From Lewinella sp050633125 (GTDB lineage Bacteria > Bacteroidota > Bacteroidia > Chitinophagales > Saprospiraceae), in contig NZ_JBOEFX010000102.1 of the NCBI RefSeq assembly GCF_050633125.1, positions 59,822-123,821 of the forward strand: DNA of 64,000 nucleotides, in the 5' to 3' direction. The position numbers were made by a program, and so were the translations under genes. This document shows positions 26,779 to 36,744 of this stretch, piece by piece; within the stretch, counting starts at the first letter, position 1; every line of letters begins with the position of its first letter. The notes under the pieces were generated by a model, which saw only the letters and a list, made by a program, of their open reading frames with translations, was not told where the DNA came from and ran no database searches.

Positions 26779-27555
26779 TTAGGCATGGATGGTAAATTCA
26801 TCCTGGTCTGGTAAAAAAGCTAGTTTCTCTCGAAAGTTTGTTTGCTCCTCTTTTCTAATTACAAACTGTTCTACCATTTCTCGGGGAGGGAGATGGTGCC
26901 GGATTTTTCCATCGTAATCTATCAGGCAGGAGTCGCCGGCGTAATAGGCGCCATTCCCATCTGTTCCTACCCGATTAAGGCCAATGGTGTACACTTGGTT
27001 TTCGATGGCTCTTGCTTGCAGAAGTGTGCGCCAAGCCAGGCCTCGCTTATCAGGAAAATTGGCAACATATAATAAGAGGTCATAATCAGATTTGTTGCGG
27101 CTCCAGACAGGAAAACGTAGATCATAACAGATCAGTGGCATGATTTTCCACCCCTTGTATGTAACAAGGAGCTGGTCTTGCCCAGGCGTATAGACTTTTT
27201 CTTCTCCAGCAAGAGTAAAAAGGTGGCGTTTATCATAGCTAAGTATTTCCCCTTCTGGAAATACCCACAATAAACGATTGTAATAATTGCCGTTTTCCTC
27301 AATGATAATACTCCCTGTAATCGCAACCTGCAAGTCAGCAGCTTGTTGCCGAAGCCACGTGACCGTCTCTCCCTCCATGGTTTCGGCAAGCTTGGACGGC
27401 TCCATACTGAATCCCGTCGTGAACATCTCTGGTAAGACAACTAGGTCTGTGTCAGGGGCAATGGACTGTAGAAGGTGGGTGAATTTCCTACGATTATCTG
27501 GTGCTCTTTCCCAGACAAGATCAGCTTGCAGTAATGCTATTTTTAAATGTTCCAT
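26779..27555 (-). CDS. Nitrilase-superfamily amidohydrolase (omega-amidase/YafV type)
   Basis: This 258-residue C-N hydrolase has the full catalytic triad: Glu43 (LVVLPEMFTTGF), Lys109 (LSYDKRHLF) and Cys143 (PLICYDLRFPVW). The sequence CYDLRFP and the length match YafV/omega-amidase-like enzymes, which hydrolyse 2-oxoglutaramate or 2-oxosuccinamate in metabolite repair. The substrate is inferred from similarity only. The gene follows the rplY terminator. Its TAA is 11 bases or less from the P450 remnant, so its original 3' flank is probably lost. Confidence 0.92.
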   Translation of the reverse strand: MEHLKIALLQADLVWERAPDNRRKFTHLLQSIAPDTDLVVLPEMFTTGFSMEPSKLAETMEGETVTWLRQQAADLQVAITGSIIIEENGNYYNRLLWVFPEGEILSYDKRHLFTLAGEEKVYTPGQDQLLVTYKGWKIMPLICYDLRFPVWSRNKSDYDLLLYVANFPDKRGLAWRTLLQARAIENQVYTIGLNRVGTDGNGAYYAGDSCLIDYDGKIRHHLPPREMVEQFVIRKEEQTNFREKLAFLPDQDEFTIHA

Positions 27556-27575
27556 ATCTCCTGTGTTCTACCAAC

Positions 27576-27615
27576 AAAAAAGCGAGCATACCTTTAATGG
27601 GGTATACTCGCTTTT
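27576..27615 (-). terminator. Rho-independent terminator of rplY
   Basis: The stem AAAAGCGAGCATACC / GGTATACTCGCTTTT (one mismatched pair) has an 8-base loop and a T-run on the minus strand. It lies just past the rplY stop and before the nitrilase start. Confidence 0.8.
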
Positions 27616-27648
27616 GATATTTTGTGCCATTAACTGGCATATATATGT

Positions 27649-28248
27649 CTAAGCATCTGTAGCGGCAGCAGCTTTCTTCTCTGCAGTCGCAGCAGAACGA
27701 AGTGCACGAGGTACTTCAATGATACCTACAGGAGCTCCAGCAGGGCTCATGATCTCTACTCCGTCAACAGGATTGATATCACGAACACGAATAGATTGTC
27801 CTAGCTCTAAAGAAGAGATATTGACCGTTAATTCGTTAACCATCTTCTCAGGAGTGGTCTTAACTTTGATCCGACGCATCAAACGAAGTAACTTACCACC
27901 AGCACGCATACCAGGAGCAGTACCTTCAAAACGTACAGGAATCTCGAGTTTTACAGAATGGCCATCTACCAACTTAAGAAAATCCAAGTGGACGATATCG
28001 TCAGTAACAGCATCAAACTGAATATCTTTGATAATAGCACGGTGAGTGGTACCGTCTATTTCTACCTCAGCTACTTTGAACTTAGGCGTATAGATAAGTG
28101 ACTTAACAGCTTTTTGCGTAGTTGCAAAATGGATAGTCTTGTCTTTGCTGTAGAGTACAGCAGGGACTTGTCCAGCATTACGAATCGCTTTGGTAGATTT
28201 TTTACCAACGTCCGTTCTTATTTGTCCTGAAACAGTTACTGCTTCCAT
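27649..28248 (-). CDS. rplY: 50S ribosomal protein L25 (long, CTC-type)
   Basis: L25 binds 5S rRNA in the large ribosomal subunit. The chosen ATG (28248) gives 199 residues beginning MEAVTVSGQIRTDVGKKSTK. An ATG 18 bases upstream (MKRITI) is in frame but adds residues not usual in the family. The N-terminal ~95 residues are the 5S-binding domain and the rest is the TL5/CTC C-terminal domain. An Ala/Lys-rich tail ends the protein. A separate -7 promoter element lies 57 bases upstream although prs precedes it on the same strand, a common pairing in bacteria. Confidence 0.95.
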   Translation of the reverse strand: MEAVTVSGQIRTDVGKKSTKAIRNAGQVPAVLYSKDKTIHFATTQKAVKSLIYTPKFKVAEVEIDGTTHRAIIKDIQFDAVTDDIVHLDFLKLVDGHSVKLEIPVRFEGTAPGMRAGGKLLRLMRRIKVKTTPEKMVNELTVNISSLELGQSIRVRDINPVDGVEIMSPAGAPVGIIEVPRALRSAATAEKKAAAATDA

Positions 28249-28304
28249 GATAGTTATTCTTTTCAATTAACGGCCTTCGTAATGAGAGGCTCCAAAAAGG
28301 CACG

Positions 28305-28312
28305 CAAAGATA
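28305..28312 (-). promoter_or_regulatory. Candidate -7 promoter element of rplY
   Basis: TATCTTTG on the minus strand is an exact TAnnTTTG match in the gap between prs and rplY. Confidence 0.55.
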
Positions 28313-28363
28313 GGTAAATCCTAGAAAGTGTGTTAGTTATAGCATACTTTTTTTAAAAAATCC

Positions 28364-29299
28364 TTACTGCTCTACAAATAATGCTGAAATCGAGCGGTGT
28401 TCGTGGGTATTTCGAATAGCTCTCGCAAAGAGTTTAGCTGTAGAAAGTACCTTGATTCTGCTTGATTCTTGTGTTAATGGAATGGTATCACAAACCAATA
28501 GTTCTTCTAACACAGAGTTCTCTACATTTTCATAAGCCTTACCACTGAGTACAGGGTGGGTACACAGTGCACGCACGCTTTTGGCACCTTTCTTCATAAT
28601 AATATCTGCTGCCCGGCAAAGCGTTCCTGCTGTATCAACCAAGTCGTCTACCAGAATAACATCGGCATCTTTTACTTCACCAATGACGGTCATCTCAGCA
28701 ATTTCATTAGCACGCTTGCGGTATTTGTCACAAATAACGAGCGGGCGATTGAAATGCTTGGCGTAAGTTCTGGCTCTTTTTACTCCTCCAACATCAGGGG
28801 ATGCAAAAATGACATTGGTCAAATCAAGGTTTTCCTGAAGGTAAGGCAGATAAATAGCCTCGCTCTTTAGGTGATCTACAGGAATATCAAAAAATCCCTG
28901 AATCTGGTCGGCGTGCAAATCCATCGTCATGATACGATCAGCACCAGCAGCTTGCAGTAAATTGGCAATAAGTTTTGCTGAGATCGGCACCCGTGGCTTG
29001 TCTTTACGATCTTGGCGAGCGTAACCAAAGTAAGGGATCACAGCCGTAATGTAACCGGCAGAAGCTCGCTTAGCAGCATCAATAGCCAATAGAAGCTCTA
29101 TCAGATTTTCGTGCGGCTGGCAAGTAGAGGTGATAAAGAAAACGAAACCACCGCGCACCGATTCATTGATTACAGGCTGCATCTCGCCATCACTGAAACG
29201 TTTGATGATAAGGTCACCCAATGGCTGGCCATAATAATCGGCGATTTTTTCGCCAAGGTAACGGGAGTTGGTAGTGGTAAGGATTTTTACGTCAACCAT
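28364..29299 (-). CDS. prs: Ribose-phosphate pyrophosphokinase (PRPP synthetase)
   Basis: This enzyme makes PRPP from ribose 5-phosphate and ATP for nucleotide, His and Trp synthesis. The start at 29299 gives 311 residues (MVDVKILTTTNSRYL), the normal length. The frame is open 35 codons further up but that part is unlike the family. It shows the flexible-loop/ATP region (YFGYARQDRK), the metal-binding 'DLHADQIQGFF' and the PRPP loop DVILVDDLVDTAGT. A -7 promoter element at 29442-29449 leaves a leader of about 136 bases. No stem-loop regulator was recognised in it. Confidence 0.97.
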   Translation of the reverse strand: MVDVKILTTTNSRYLGEKIADYYGQPLGDLIIKRFSDGEMQPVINESVRGGFVFFITSTCQPHENLIELLLAIDAAKRASAGYITAVIPYFGYARQDRKDKPRVPISAKLIANLLQAAGADRIMTMDLHADQIQGFFDIPVDHLKSEAIYLPYLQENLDLTNVIFASPDVGGVKRARTYAKHFNRPLVICDKYRKRANEIAEMTVIGEVKDADVILVDDLVDTAGTLCRAADIIMKKGAKSVRALCTHPVLSGKAYENVENSVLEELLVCDTIPLTQESSRIKVLSTAKLFARAIRNTHEHRSISALFVEQ

Positions 29300-29441
29300 C
29301 GTGTTAAATTGAGGCTCGTGATTTTTTGCTGAATTCAATCTCATAGCTATAGGTGTACCTGAACAATAAAAAGAGGCACCAATCACTAGAAAAAAGTGTG
29401 GCACTTGTAGATTATCAAAGCTGTATTCAGGGAACTACCCG

Positions 29442-29449
29442 CAAAGGTA
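29442..29449 (-). promoter_or_regulatory. Candidate -7 promoter element of prs
   Basis: TACCTTTG on the minus strand is an exact TAnnTTTG match about 143 bases before the chosen prs start. It lies in the rluB-prs gap, so prs need not depend on rluB transcription. Confidence 0.5.
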
Positions 29450-29475
29450 GGAATAATAAGAGCGTTCACGAGGAA

Positions 29476-30288
29476 TTACTTGATAAAATGCTTCAACATC
29501 GTAATTTCCTGAGTAGTCAGATAGCGGAAATAAGAACGAGGCAGGTCTTTCTTGGTTAACCCCGCCAAATAAGGGCGATCTAGCTTGACAACCTGGTAGC
29601 CCAGGTGTTCGAAAATTCGACGAACAATACGGTTGCGCCCCAGATGGATTTCGAGACTGACCACCTCTTTGTTGTCGGGTTGAAGATAATTGACCCAATC
29701 TACACTCACAGGGCCGTCTTCCAGGGTTAATCCTGCCGCAATTTTTTCCAAATCTTCAGGGGAGACAGGCTTGTCTAAAGTGGCTTCATAAACCTTGGGC
29801 ACTTCATGGCTGGGGTGCATCATTTTTTTAGCCAGCTGGCCATCATTGGTCAGGAGTAAAAGGCCTGTAGTATCTTTATCCAAGCGACCCACCGGATAGA
29901 TACGCTGCTTAACGGCACCCGCCAGCACATCCATAACGGTTTTGCGACCGTGTTCATCGGATAAAGTGGTGATCACACCGCTGGGTTTATTCAGCAGGAT
30001 ATATACGAGTTCTTCTTCTGGCTGTATCTCTTTTCCACGAAAAGTGACAACATCTCCTTCCTGAATCTGATAAGCCGGGTTGATTTCCAGCACATCGTTG
30101 ACCTTCACCAGGCCGTCTTTTACGTACTCGCCTGCCTGCCTACGGCTACAGATACCGCTGTGGGCAATATACTTGTTCAGCCGCATACCGATAATCTCGG
30201 CCGGGTCACGCTGTATCTTTGGTGCAGGACCTGCATTACGGGCACGACTTTGTCGAAAACGAGGATTATTACCAGGACCCTTACTCAT
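29476..30288 (-). CDS. Pseudouridine synthase of the RluB/RsuA family
   Basis: This 270-residue protein (start at the Met of MSKGPGNNP; a longer frame to 30366 would begin upstream of the promoter element) has a basic N-terminal tail. An S4 RNA-binding domain (MRLNKYIAHSGICSRRQA) follows, then the catalytic domain with GRLDKDTTGLLLLTNDG, whose Asp is the nucleophile. It most likely modifies 23S rRNA like RluB, but RsuA-type 16S or RluF activity cannot be excluded. Confidence 0.93.
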   Translation of the reverse strand: MSKGPGNNPRFRQSRARNAGPAPKIQRDPAEIIGMRLNKYIAHSGICSRRQAGEYVKDGLVKVNDVLEINPAYQIQEGDVVTFRGKEIQPEEELVYILLNKPSGVITTLSDEHGRKTVMDVLAGAVKQRIYPVGRLDKDTTGLLLLTNDGQLAKKMMHPSHEVPKVYEATLDKPVSPEDLEKIAAGLTLEDGPVSVDWVNYLQPDNKEVVSLEIHLGRNRIVRRIFEHLGYQVVKLDRPYLAGLTKKDLPRSYFRYLTTQEITMLKHFIK

Positions 30289-30307
30289 AGTTATTAGCTT
30301 GTTGGGG

Positions 30308-30315
30308 CAAAGATA
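30308..30315 (-). promoter_or_regulatory. Candidate -7 promoter element of the pseudouridine synthase gene
   Basis: TATCTTTG on the minus strand is an exact TAnnTTTG match 20 bases upstream of the chosen ATG. It argues against the longer reading frame. Confidence 0.55.
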
Positions 30316-30506
30316 CGTTCTTGAAAGGACAGTTGATCTATACTTCGGCAAGCTTAGATTTGTCAAAAATTGACAACGCTATTTTTTTGACTAGTAAGGC
30401 AAAAAAACGTAGCCATAGCCTGAGCTCAGGCGAGGCTTTTTAACGCAGCTAGCCGAGAAAAGAGCAAGACAAAATTCACAAATTTAGGGTTGGCGAAGTA
30501 TAACCG

Positions 30507-32033
30507 CTAATAAATCAGCATCACATCGCCAGAAAGACTGGTTTTTCCACCATTTTCCTGTCCTGTATCGTATTCCAGCGACCATAAAAAGACGCCTTGG
30601 TCTGCTATTTTGTTTTTCACCTTTCCATCCCAAGCTTCATCAGGGTTCTCTGTTTGGAAAACAAGCTGCCCCCAACGATCAAAAACTTGAAACTGGTAAC
30701 TTATAGCTGGCCACGGGCTATTGATAAAAGGCCGGAGTTGGTCATTGACACCATCCAGGTTGGGCGAAAAAGCGTTGGGTACGAAAATCTTTGTTTCACA
30801 AGCCAGTAATTCCGCTTGCAAGGTCATCGGGAAAGCAAAGCAAGAAGTGGTCGCCCAAATCTCGTAAACAGCAGAGTTGTCTAATATACGAGTAGCCCCC
30901 GAGTAGCCATCCGCCCAGTCGAACGAGAGGTCGTTGCGCAGTACTTCAGGCGTGTAATCAAGGAGGTTGATGTTGGCGGGGCCTTCATCTGTACAAATTA
31001 CGATGTTCTCAGCAATGCTTTCCGGCATTTCTTCTGTATACATCACTGCGCTGCAAAACTCATCAATAGAAATATTCAAGGTGATAGGAATGGTTATGCA
31101 AGGTAGTATCATGTCTACCTGATAAACACCTGGTCTGCGAATTACCCTTCGGGCCAAGGTGCAGCCATCTTCCCAAAGGAAGCTTGCGTAATCGAAATAA
31201 ATATTGGAGACGACGCCTTGCAAATCTACCCACCCGCCATTGTCGCAAATGTTTCTGTCTGCTTCGATTTCTGTCGGCATTTCTGCCAATTGTACGGCAT
31301 CCAGGCTGTAGCCAAACAGATAAACAGCACCAGGCTCCCCTTCTGCTACACAACCATTGTTGGCGGGTACTTGAAAGTTGCTACCCATAACACCGATATG
31401 TGTTTCGCCGCCAGAAGCAATAAAACAATTGGAAAAAAGATACCACTGGTTATTATAGAAATTTTCTTCTACCGTCGAAGTAGAATCGACTAAAACGAGA
31501 TTGGCATTTGAGGAGATCCCCGTCGTTACATCCAGGATGTCACTTTCTCTGCGGACCTGAATTTTTTCCGACCCAACATATACTTCCATAAAACGAGGAG
31601 GTAGCGTCTGGCAAGCATTACCGGGATGCTGGCCCGCAATTCTTTCATTTTGAAAAAGTGCTGCCATCTGAAAAAAGTAAGGAACACCGGCCTGTAGAGG
31701 TTCCGTCAATTCAATACCTACCCCCTCAGAGGCAATATAACCGTTACGCGTCATCACGCCTTCCAGCGAAATATACCCTACGCCGGAGTAGGCCTCTGTA
31801 GCTGGGTTAATAAAAAACACGGATTCCGCAATGGCAGGATCCAACGGACAATCCTCGTGGAGCCAGTAAGCGTCGGCACCACTACAAGCATACCAGGTGG
31901 CAGTTTCCGTGATACTATTAATGTTATTGGTAGGGCAATCAATGATTTCAAAATCACCGTTAGGAACCAGGTTCTGAGCGTTAATCGTGAAGGCTAAAGT
32001 GAACAACAATAAGGTATACAGCCAGTATTTCAT
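30507..32033 (-). CDS. Secreted protein with gliding-motility (T9SS type B) C-terminal domain
   Basis: This 508-residue exported protein has a signal peptide (residues 1-19). A region of about 240 residues follows, beginning NLVPNGDFEIID, the usual opening of a jelly-roll domain in Bacteroidota surface proteins. Two Cys-containing PKD/adhesin-like repeats come next (about 262-330 and 340-410). The type B sorting domain is at about 420-508 (FVPNAFSPNLDGVNDQL ... FDRWGQLVF ... WDGK). It is probably a surface adhesin. The next T9SS cargo gene on the same strand starts 54 bases upstream of this one. Confidence 0.9.
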   Translation of the reverse strand: MKYWLYTLLLFTLAFTINAQNLVPNGDFEIIDCPTNNINSITETATWYACSGADAYWLHEDCPLDPAIAESVFFINPATEAYSGVGYISLEGVMTRNGYIASEGVGIELTEPLQAGVPYFFQMAALFQNERIAGQHPGNACQTLPPRFMEVYVGSEKIQVRRESDILDVTTGISSNANLVLVDSTSTVEENFYNNQWYLFSNCFIASGGETHIGVMGSNFQVPANNGCVAEGEPGAVYLFGYSLDAVQLAEMPTEIEADRNICDNGGWVDLQGVVSNIYFDYASFLWEDGCTLARRVIRRPGVYQVDMILPCITIPITLNISIDEFCSAVMYTEEMPESIAENIVICTDEGPANINLLDYTPEVLRNDLSFDWADGYSGATRILDNSAVYEIWATTSCFAFPMTLQAELLACETKIFVPNAFSPNLDGVNDQLRPFINSPWPAISYQFQVFDRWGQLVFQTENPDEAWDGKVKNKIADQGVFLWSLEYDTGQENGGKTSLSGDVMLIY

Positions 32034-32087
32034 TAGAAAACGGTATTGGGAGATTACTCAACCAATAAAGGTAGTATCTTTTGGGTG

Positions 32088-33071
32088 CTAATACACGATC
32101 ATTTTTTGCCATTGCTGAAGACCTTTGCTGTCTCGAATATTAACGAGGTAAGTTCCTTTTTGTAAGGAGATAGGGTTACTCATTAGCGCTATTGATTTAC
32201 CCGACCATACTAATTGGCCATTAGCCAAATAGATGCTGACAGGAAGTGATGTACCTGTATCCCCTATGCGTAAGGGGTATCCTTGGCGAATAGGATTAGG
32301 GAAGATGGAAATAGCTTTTTGGGTAATTACATCCCCTGTTGGCGTTAGGGTCTCTGAAACCTGAGCCGCAATAGAAAGGCAATTACGAGGGTCGTCATTT
32401 TCGTAACTACAGCCACTCGTCTCATCCCGACTATAAAGCACTTCTTCATTGGTATTCAAGCACTCCACGTAAACGTAGTTTTCACAAACATCATCGACAG
32501 AGGAAACACAATCCAGGCCTTTAAAGGGATGGGTAATGTCACCAATACCTTCTACCCAAACCGTTTGGTAATAATCATAATAGGAAAAAACATCATCAGG
32601 GTCACCTATTTCGTAACCCACACTAAGATAACGTCGCTCTACCCCGCCGTAGCAGCGCGTACCTGTTTCCGTTACATGGTAAGTAATGCGGTTGTCGCTC
32701 AAAGCGGATTCGTCATAAATATCAACACTGTCACCGACACTAAGAGAAAAGTCGTACAACAAATATTCAGATTGGTTGCAATCCAGTGTTTTGCGGAAAT
32801 AGATCTGTTCGCCGCTGTTACGATAATAGCCTCTTAAAAAAGGAGTAGGATAGTATTCTCTTTGGACAAAAATGGGAACCCAAGTTGTGCTACAACTATC
32901 AATAGCCGTTTCCGTATACCAAACGTTATGATTGAGCACATTTTCCTGTAGAAAGTGATCTAACACTTGCCATACAGGATTTTGGGTAGCTGTAGGAAAA
33001 CTGTTTTGTGCTTCAAGAATAAGACCATTTGAGAAGAAAAGGACGAGTAAGAGAGCGTAACGGTATATCAT
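32088..33071 (-). CDS. Secreted T9SS type A cargo protein, unknown function
   Basis: This 327-residue protein has a signal peptide (1-21, ending LEAQ). A Cys-containing, Tyr-rich central region follows (about 25-235; 'HNVWYTETAIDSC', 'DYYQTVWVEGIGD') with no family I can name. A short type A sorting domain is at about 243-327 (ISIFPNPIRQGYPL ... GTYLVNI ... WQKMIVY). The sequence 'VWVEGIGDITHPF' resembles a motif often found before T9SS tails in Saprospiria and Flavobacteriia secreted proteins. It lies 54 bases upstream of the type B cargo gene and may share its transcript. Confidence 0.85.
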   Translation of the reverse strand: MIYRYALLLVLFFSNGLILEAQNSFPTATQNPVWQVLDHFLQENVLNHNVWYTETAIDSCSTTWVPIFVQREYYPTPFLRGYYRNSGEQIYFRKTLDCNQSEYLLYDFSLSVGDSVDIYDESALSDNRITYHVTETGTRCYGGVERRYLSVGYEIGDPDDVFSYYDYYQTVWVEGIGDITHPFKGLDCVSSVDDVCENYVYVECLNTNEEVLYSRDETSGCSYENDDPRNCLSIAAQVSETLTPTGDVITQKAISIFPNPIRQGYPLRIGDTGTSLPVSIYLANGQLVWSGKSIALMSNPISLQKGTYLVNIRDSKGLQQWQKMIVY

Positions 33072-33235
33072 GATTTTGGGATTTTGAGCGCCTAACTCAA
33101 AATTAAGAATATTTTATAATTTGTTCAATCTCAGAGAGGAGTAAACGCTAAATTTGGCATCCACCCAACCTATTCCCCTTTCCCTTGTTTCCAAACCGTA
33201 TCTTTACATTTTCAAATTAACACAGGCCATTCTTA

Positions 33236-36200
33236 GTGGGGAATTTAGAAGACTTACTCCAACGGTACCGAAATGATGATCGTTTAAAGCAACTGCTCAC
33301 TGCACTGGGTGGCGGGGCGGAAGGTGACCAGCCACGCATACAGCTTACAGGACTGCGAGGTAGCCTGAGTAGCTTCGTGATCAGTGCCGCGTATAAAGAA
33401 GCTAACCAGCATCACTTGGTCGTTGCAAATGATAAGGAAGAAGCGGCCTATTTGCAAAATACGGTAGCTGGCCTTTTGGAGCCGAAGCCCGTCCGATTTT
33501 TCCCTGATTCGTTTAAGCGTCCGTTGTATTTTGATGTATTAGAGACCAATCACGTTCTCCAACGTACCGAAACGGTCAATAACCTCTCGCAATCCAAGGC
33601 AAAAGGCGAAATTGTCGTCACTTACCCGGAAGCACTTTTTGAAAAAGTCGTTGCGCCGGAGGTGCTCAATGCCAACCGGATCAACATTGTCGTTGGTGAA
33701 TTGGTGGATGTGAATACGATGATAGAGCTATTGACGGAATACGGCTTTAGTCGCGAAGATTTTGTCTACGAACCAGGGCAGTTTAGTATCCGTGGAGGAA
33801 TCATCGATATCTTTTCTTATGGTAATGATTATCCCTATCGAATCGAGCTTTTTGATGAAGAAGTAGAGACCATCCGTACCTTCAACCCACTGGATCAGCT
33901 ATCGGTACGCACGATCAAGCAAGTCTCGATTGTGCCAAACATCAATACCAAATTTAGCCAAGATCAGAAGGTTCCTTTGTTTCAGGTATTACCGCCAAAT
34001 ACGGTTATCTGGATTGCGGATTTACAATTGCTACTGGATAGGCNNCTGCAAGCTTGTTTTGAAAAAGCGGAAGAATTTGCGAAATCCATTACGATTCTTG
34101 ATGAAGGCGATTTGGCCGAAATTTTCCGAGATCGAGCGTTTATCCACCCAGGCGAAGTAGTGGCTGATGTGGCTGATCATCCGATCATTCTATTTACAGA
34201 CCACACCCAACCGATTCCCGTTCAGCAAAAGATACATTTTGATGCACGCCCGCAACCCAGTTTTAATAAGAATTTTGACCTGCTGATCAAAGACCTGCAT
34301 AGTAATACAGGTGAACGGCGCGAAAATTTTCTTTTTACTGATAACCCTAAGCAGATAGAACGATTTTATGCCATTTTCAATGATTTGAATGCGCATGTGC
34401 AGTTCCATCCCATCATTAAAGCAGTCCACGAAGGGTTTGTAGATATAGATTTAGGGGTAGCGTGTTATACGGATCACCAGATATTTGAACGTTTCCACCG
34501 CTACAAACTCAAGCGCGGTTTTACCAAAGACCAGGCACTGAACCTCAAAATGCTGCGGGAGCTGGAGCCGGGAGACTTTGTGGTGCATATCGATCACGGT
34601 ATTGGGCGTTTCAGTGGCTTGGAAAAATTGGATGTAAACGGCAAGAGTCAGGAATCGGTACGTATTGTTTACAAAAACAATGACCTGCTTTATGTGGGGA
34701 TCAACTCCCTGCATAAGCTTTCCCGTCATTCGGGTAAAGACAGTGCGCCACCTCGCCTNNGCGCGCACCAAGAAGAAAGTTAAAGACATTGCAGCATCGC
34801 TGATTAAGCTTTACGCAAAACGTAAGGCCAGTCCCGGGTTTGCGTTTCCACAAGATGGCTATCTGCAGAATGAACTTGAGGCCAGCTTCATGTACGAAGA
34901 TACGCCCGACCAGTTTACGGCCACACAGGATGTGAAAGAGGATATGATGAAGGCCTACCCCATGGATCGCCTGATCTGTGGCGATGTGGGTTTCGGTAAA
35001 ACTGAAATTGCGGTAAGAGCAGCATTTAAAGCCGTGGTCGGCGGCAAGCAAGTAGCCATTTTGGTTCCAACGACCATCCTTGCCTTGCAACATTATCGAA
35101 CGTTCAAAGAACGATTGGAAGAATTTGGTGCGAACGTTGATTACGTCAACCGTTTCCGAACCACCGCCGAGCGCAACAAGGTTTTCAAGGCTACCGAAGC
35201 TGGTGAAGTTGATGTATTGATAGGCACGCACGCCTTACTCAATAAAAAACTCAAGTTCAAAGATCTTGGTCTTTTGGTTATTGATGAAGAACAAAAGTTT
35301 GGTGTTGCTGCCAAAGAAAAACTTCGTAGCATCAAGGTCAATGTCGATACGCTGACCTTAACAGCAACGCCTATTCCACGGACACTTCAGTTTAGTCTGC
35401 TCTCTGCTCGTGATTTGTCGATCATCAGAACGGCCCCGCCAAATCGTCGACCTATTCACACGGAAGTGAGGGTTTTCAAAGAGGAAATGATAAAAGACGC
35501 GATCTACTATGAAGTACAACGTGGTGGGCAGGTCTTTTTTGTTCACAACAGGGTCAAAAGCTTGGCCGATATGGGTGCTTTGATACGCCGACTGTGCCCT
35601 GATGTAGATATAGCGGTAGCCCACGGGCAAATGGAACCCAAAGAGCTGGAACGGGTACTGATCGACTTTATCGACCGTCGCCACGAGGTGCTCATTTGTA
35701 CAAATATTATCGAAACAGGATTGGATATTCCGAATGCGAATACCATGATCATCAACAATGCTCACCAATTTGGACTCAGTGATTTGCACCAGCTGCGAGG
35801 CCGGGTAGGGCGTTCCAATCAGAAGGCTTTCTGTTACTTGATGGGCCCGCCTATGAGCGTACTCACGCCGGAAGCACGCCGTCGTTTGCGAACATTGGAA
35901 GAATTCAACGAGCTCGGTAGCGGGTTCAATATCGCCATGCGCGACCTCGATATACGTGGTGCAGGTAATTTGTTGGGCGGTGAGCAAAGTGGTTTCATCT
36001 CAGATATTGGCTACGAAACCTACCAGCGCGTGCTGGACGATGCCGTGCGGGAATTGAAAGAAAAAGAATTCCAAGACCTCTTCCGAGAAGATTTGGAGAA
36101 AAAGAACGACTTCGTCCGTGATGTCCAGATCGATACGGATGTGGAGATGTTGATTCCGGATGCTTACATCACTAACATCCAGGAGCGACTAAATCTCTAC

Positions 36201-36599
36201 ACCAAGCTGGATGCCATTGAGACAGAGGAAGAGTTGACCAAGTTTGCCGCCTCGCTTCGAGATCGTTTCGGTCCCGTTCCGTCACAGGTCGATGAATTGT
36301 TCGATGGTCTGCGCTTGCGCTGGGAATGTAAGAAGCTCGGTTTTGAGCGAATCATTCTTAAGGGAGGCAAACTACGCGCCTACTTTGTAGAAGACCCGCA
36401 GAGCATTTATTTCGAAACCAAGCGCTTCAATAATATACTGCAACTGATCACCACTGAAGGTAAGCTACGAGGTCTCAATCTCAAGCAAGCTGCTCGTTAC
36501 CTTATCATGAGCAAACAGAACGTAAACACCCTGAGCGAAGCCAAGGATGTACTACAAGGTATTCTGAAGAAAGTGGAAGCCACCGAAGCGCAAGGCTAG
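33236..36599 (+). CDS. mfd: Transcription-repair coupling factor Mfd, interrupted by assembly gaps
   Basis: Mfd removes RNA polymerase stalled at DNA lesions and recruits UvrA. The gene starts with GTG at 33236, since a stop lies just upstream in frame. It runs as about 507 codons up to an 'nn' at 34759-34760. It resumes in another frame at 34761 (ARTKKKVKDIA) for 613 codons including the stop. Domains: UvrB-like N-terminal part, RNA polymerase-interacting domain (FVVHIDHGIGRFSGLEKL), translocase with Walker A GDVGFGKTE, LLVIDEEQKFG, and a C-terminal TRCF domain. Family members read ...PPRLHKLGS.xWxR..KK here, so about 22-25 bases are missing at the nn. The apparent frameshift is an assembly fault, not a pseudogene. 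Total length would be about 1128 residues. Confidence 0.93.
34044..34045. other. Two undetermined bases (assembly ambiguity)
   Basis: The nn lies inside mfd. The frame is intact across it (…LLLD R X LQACFE), so if bases are missing or extra they come in a multiple of three, or the nn stands for two real bases. Confidence 0.9.
34759..34760. other. Undetermined bases masking a short gap
   Basis: The mfd frame changes here and a conserved stretch is absent, so the nn stands for a gap of about 22-25 bases. Confidence 0.85.
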
Positions 36600-36617
36600 T
36601 ATTAAGGGGGGCGACCT

Positions 36618-36645
36618 GTGTCGGGTGTCGGGTGTCGGGTGTCGG
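36618..36645. repeat. Tandem heptamer repeat, 4 copies of GTGTCGG
   Basis: Four perfect head-to-tail copies lie just past the mfd stop, in the 145-base gap before the convergent MobA-like gene. No terminator is evident nearby. Confidence 0.85.
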
Positions 36646-36744
36646 GTAAATTCATGAATTTACCTTATACTGTCTGCTTCTTATAATTCCTGATATGATT
36701 CAAAAAAGGAACCTCACTTTGGTGTCTTAAGTGGTTCAAAAAAA

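Noticed and set aside
26546..26782. 78-codon plus-strand frame
   Set aside because: It is the complement of the P450 remnant, whose minus-strand reading gives a clear heme-binding motif.
29300..29404. 35-codon N-terminal extension of prs
   Set aside because: The added residues are unlike any PRPP synthetase, and the shorter start gives the normal 311-residue length.
34665..36599. Separate second helicase gene
   Set aside because: The frame is the 3' part of mfd; the first ~30 codons of this reading are out of frame with mfd, and the break is an nn gap.
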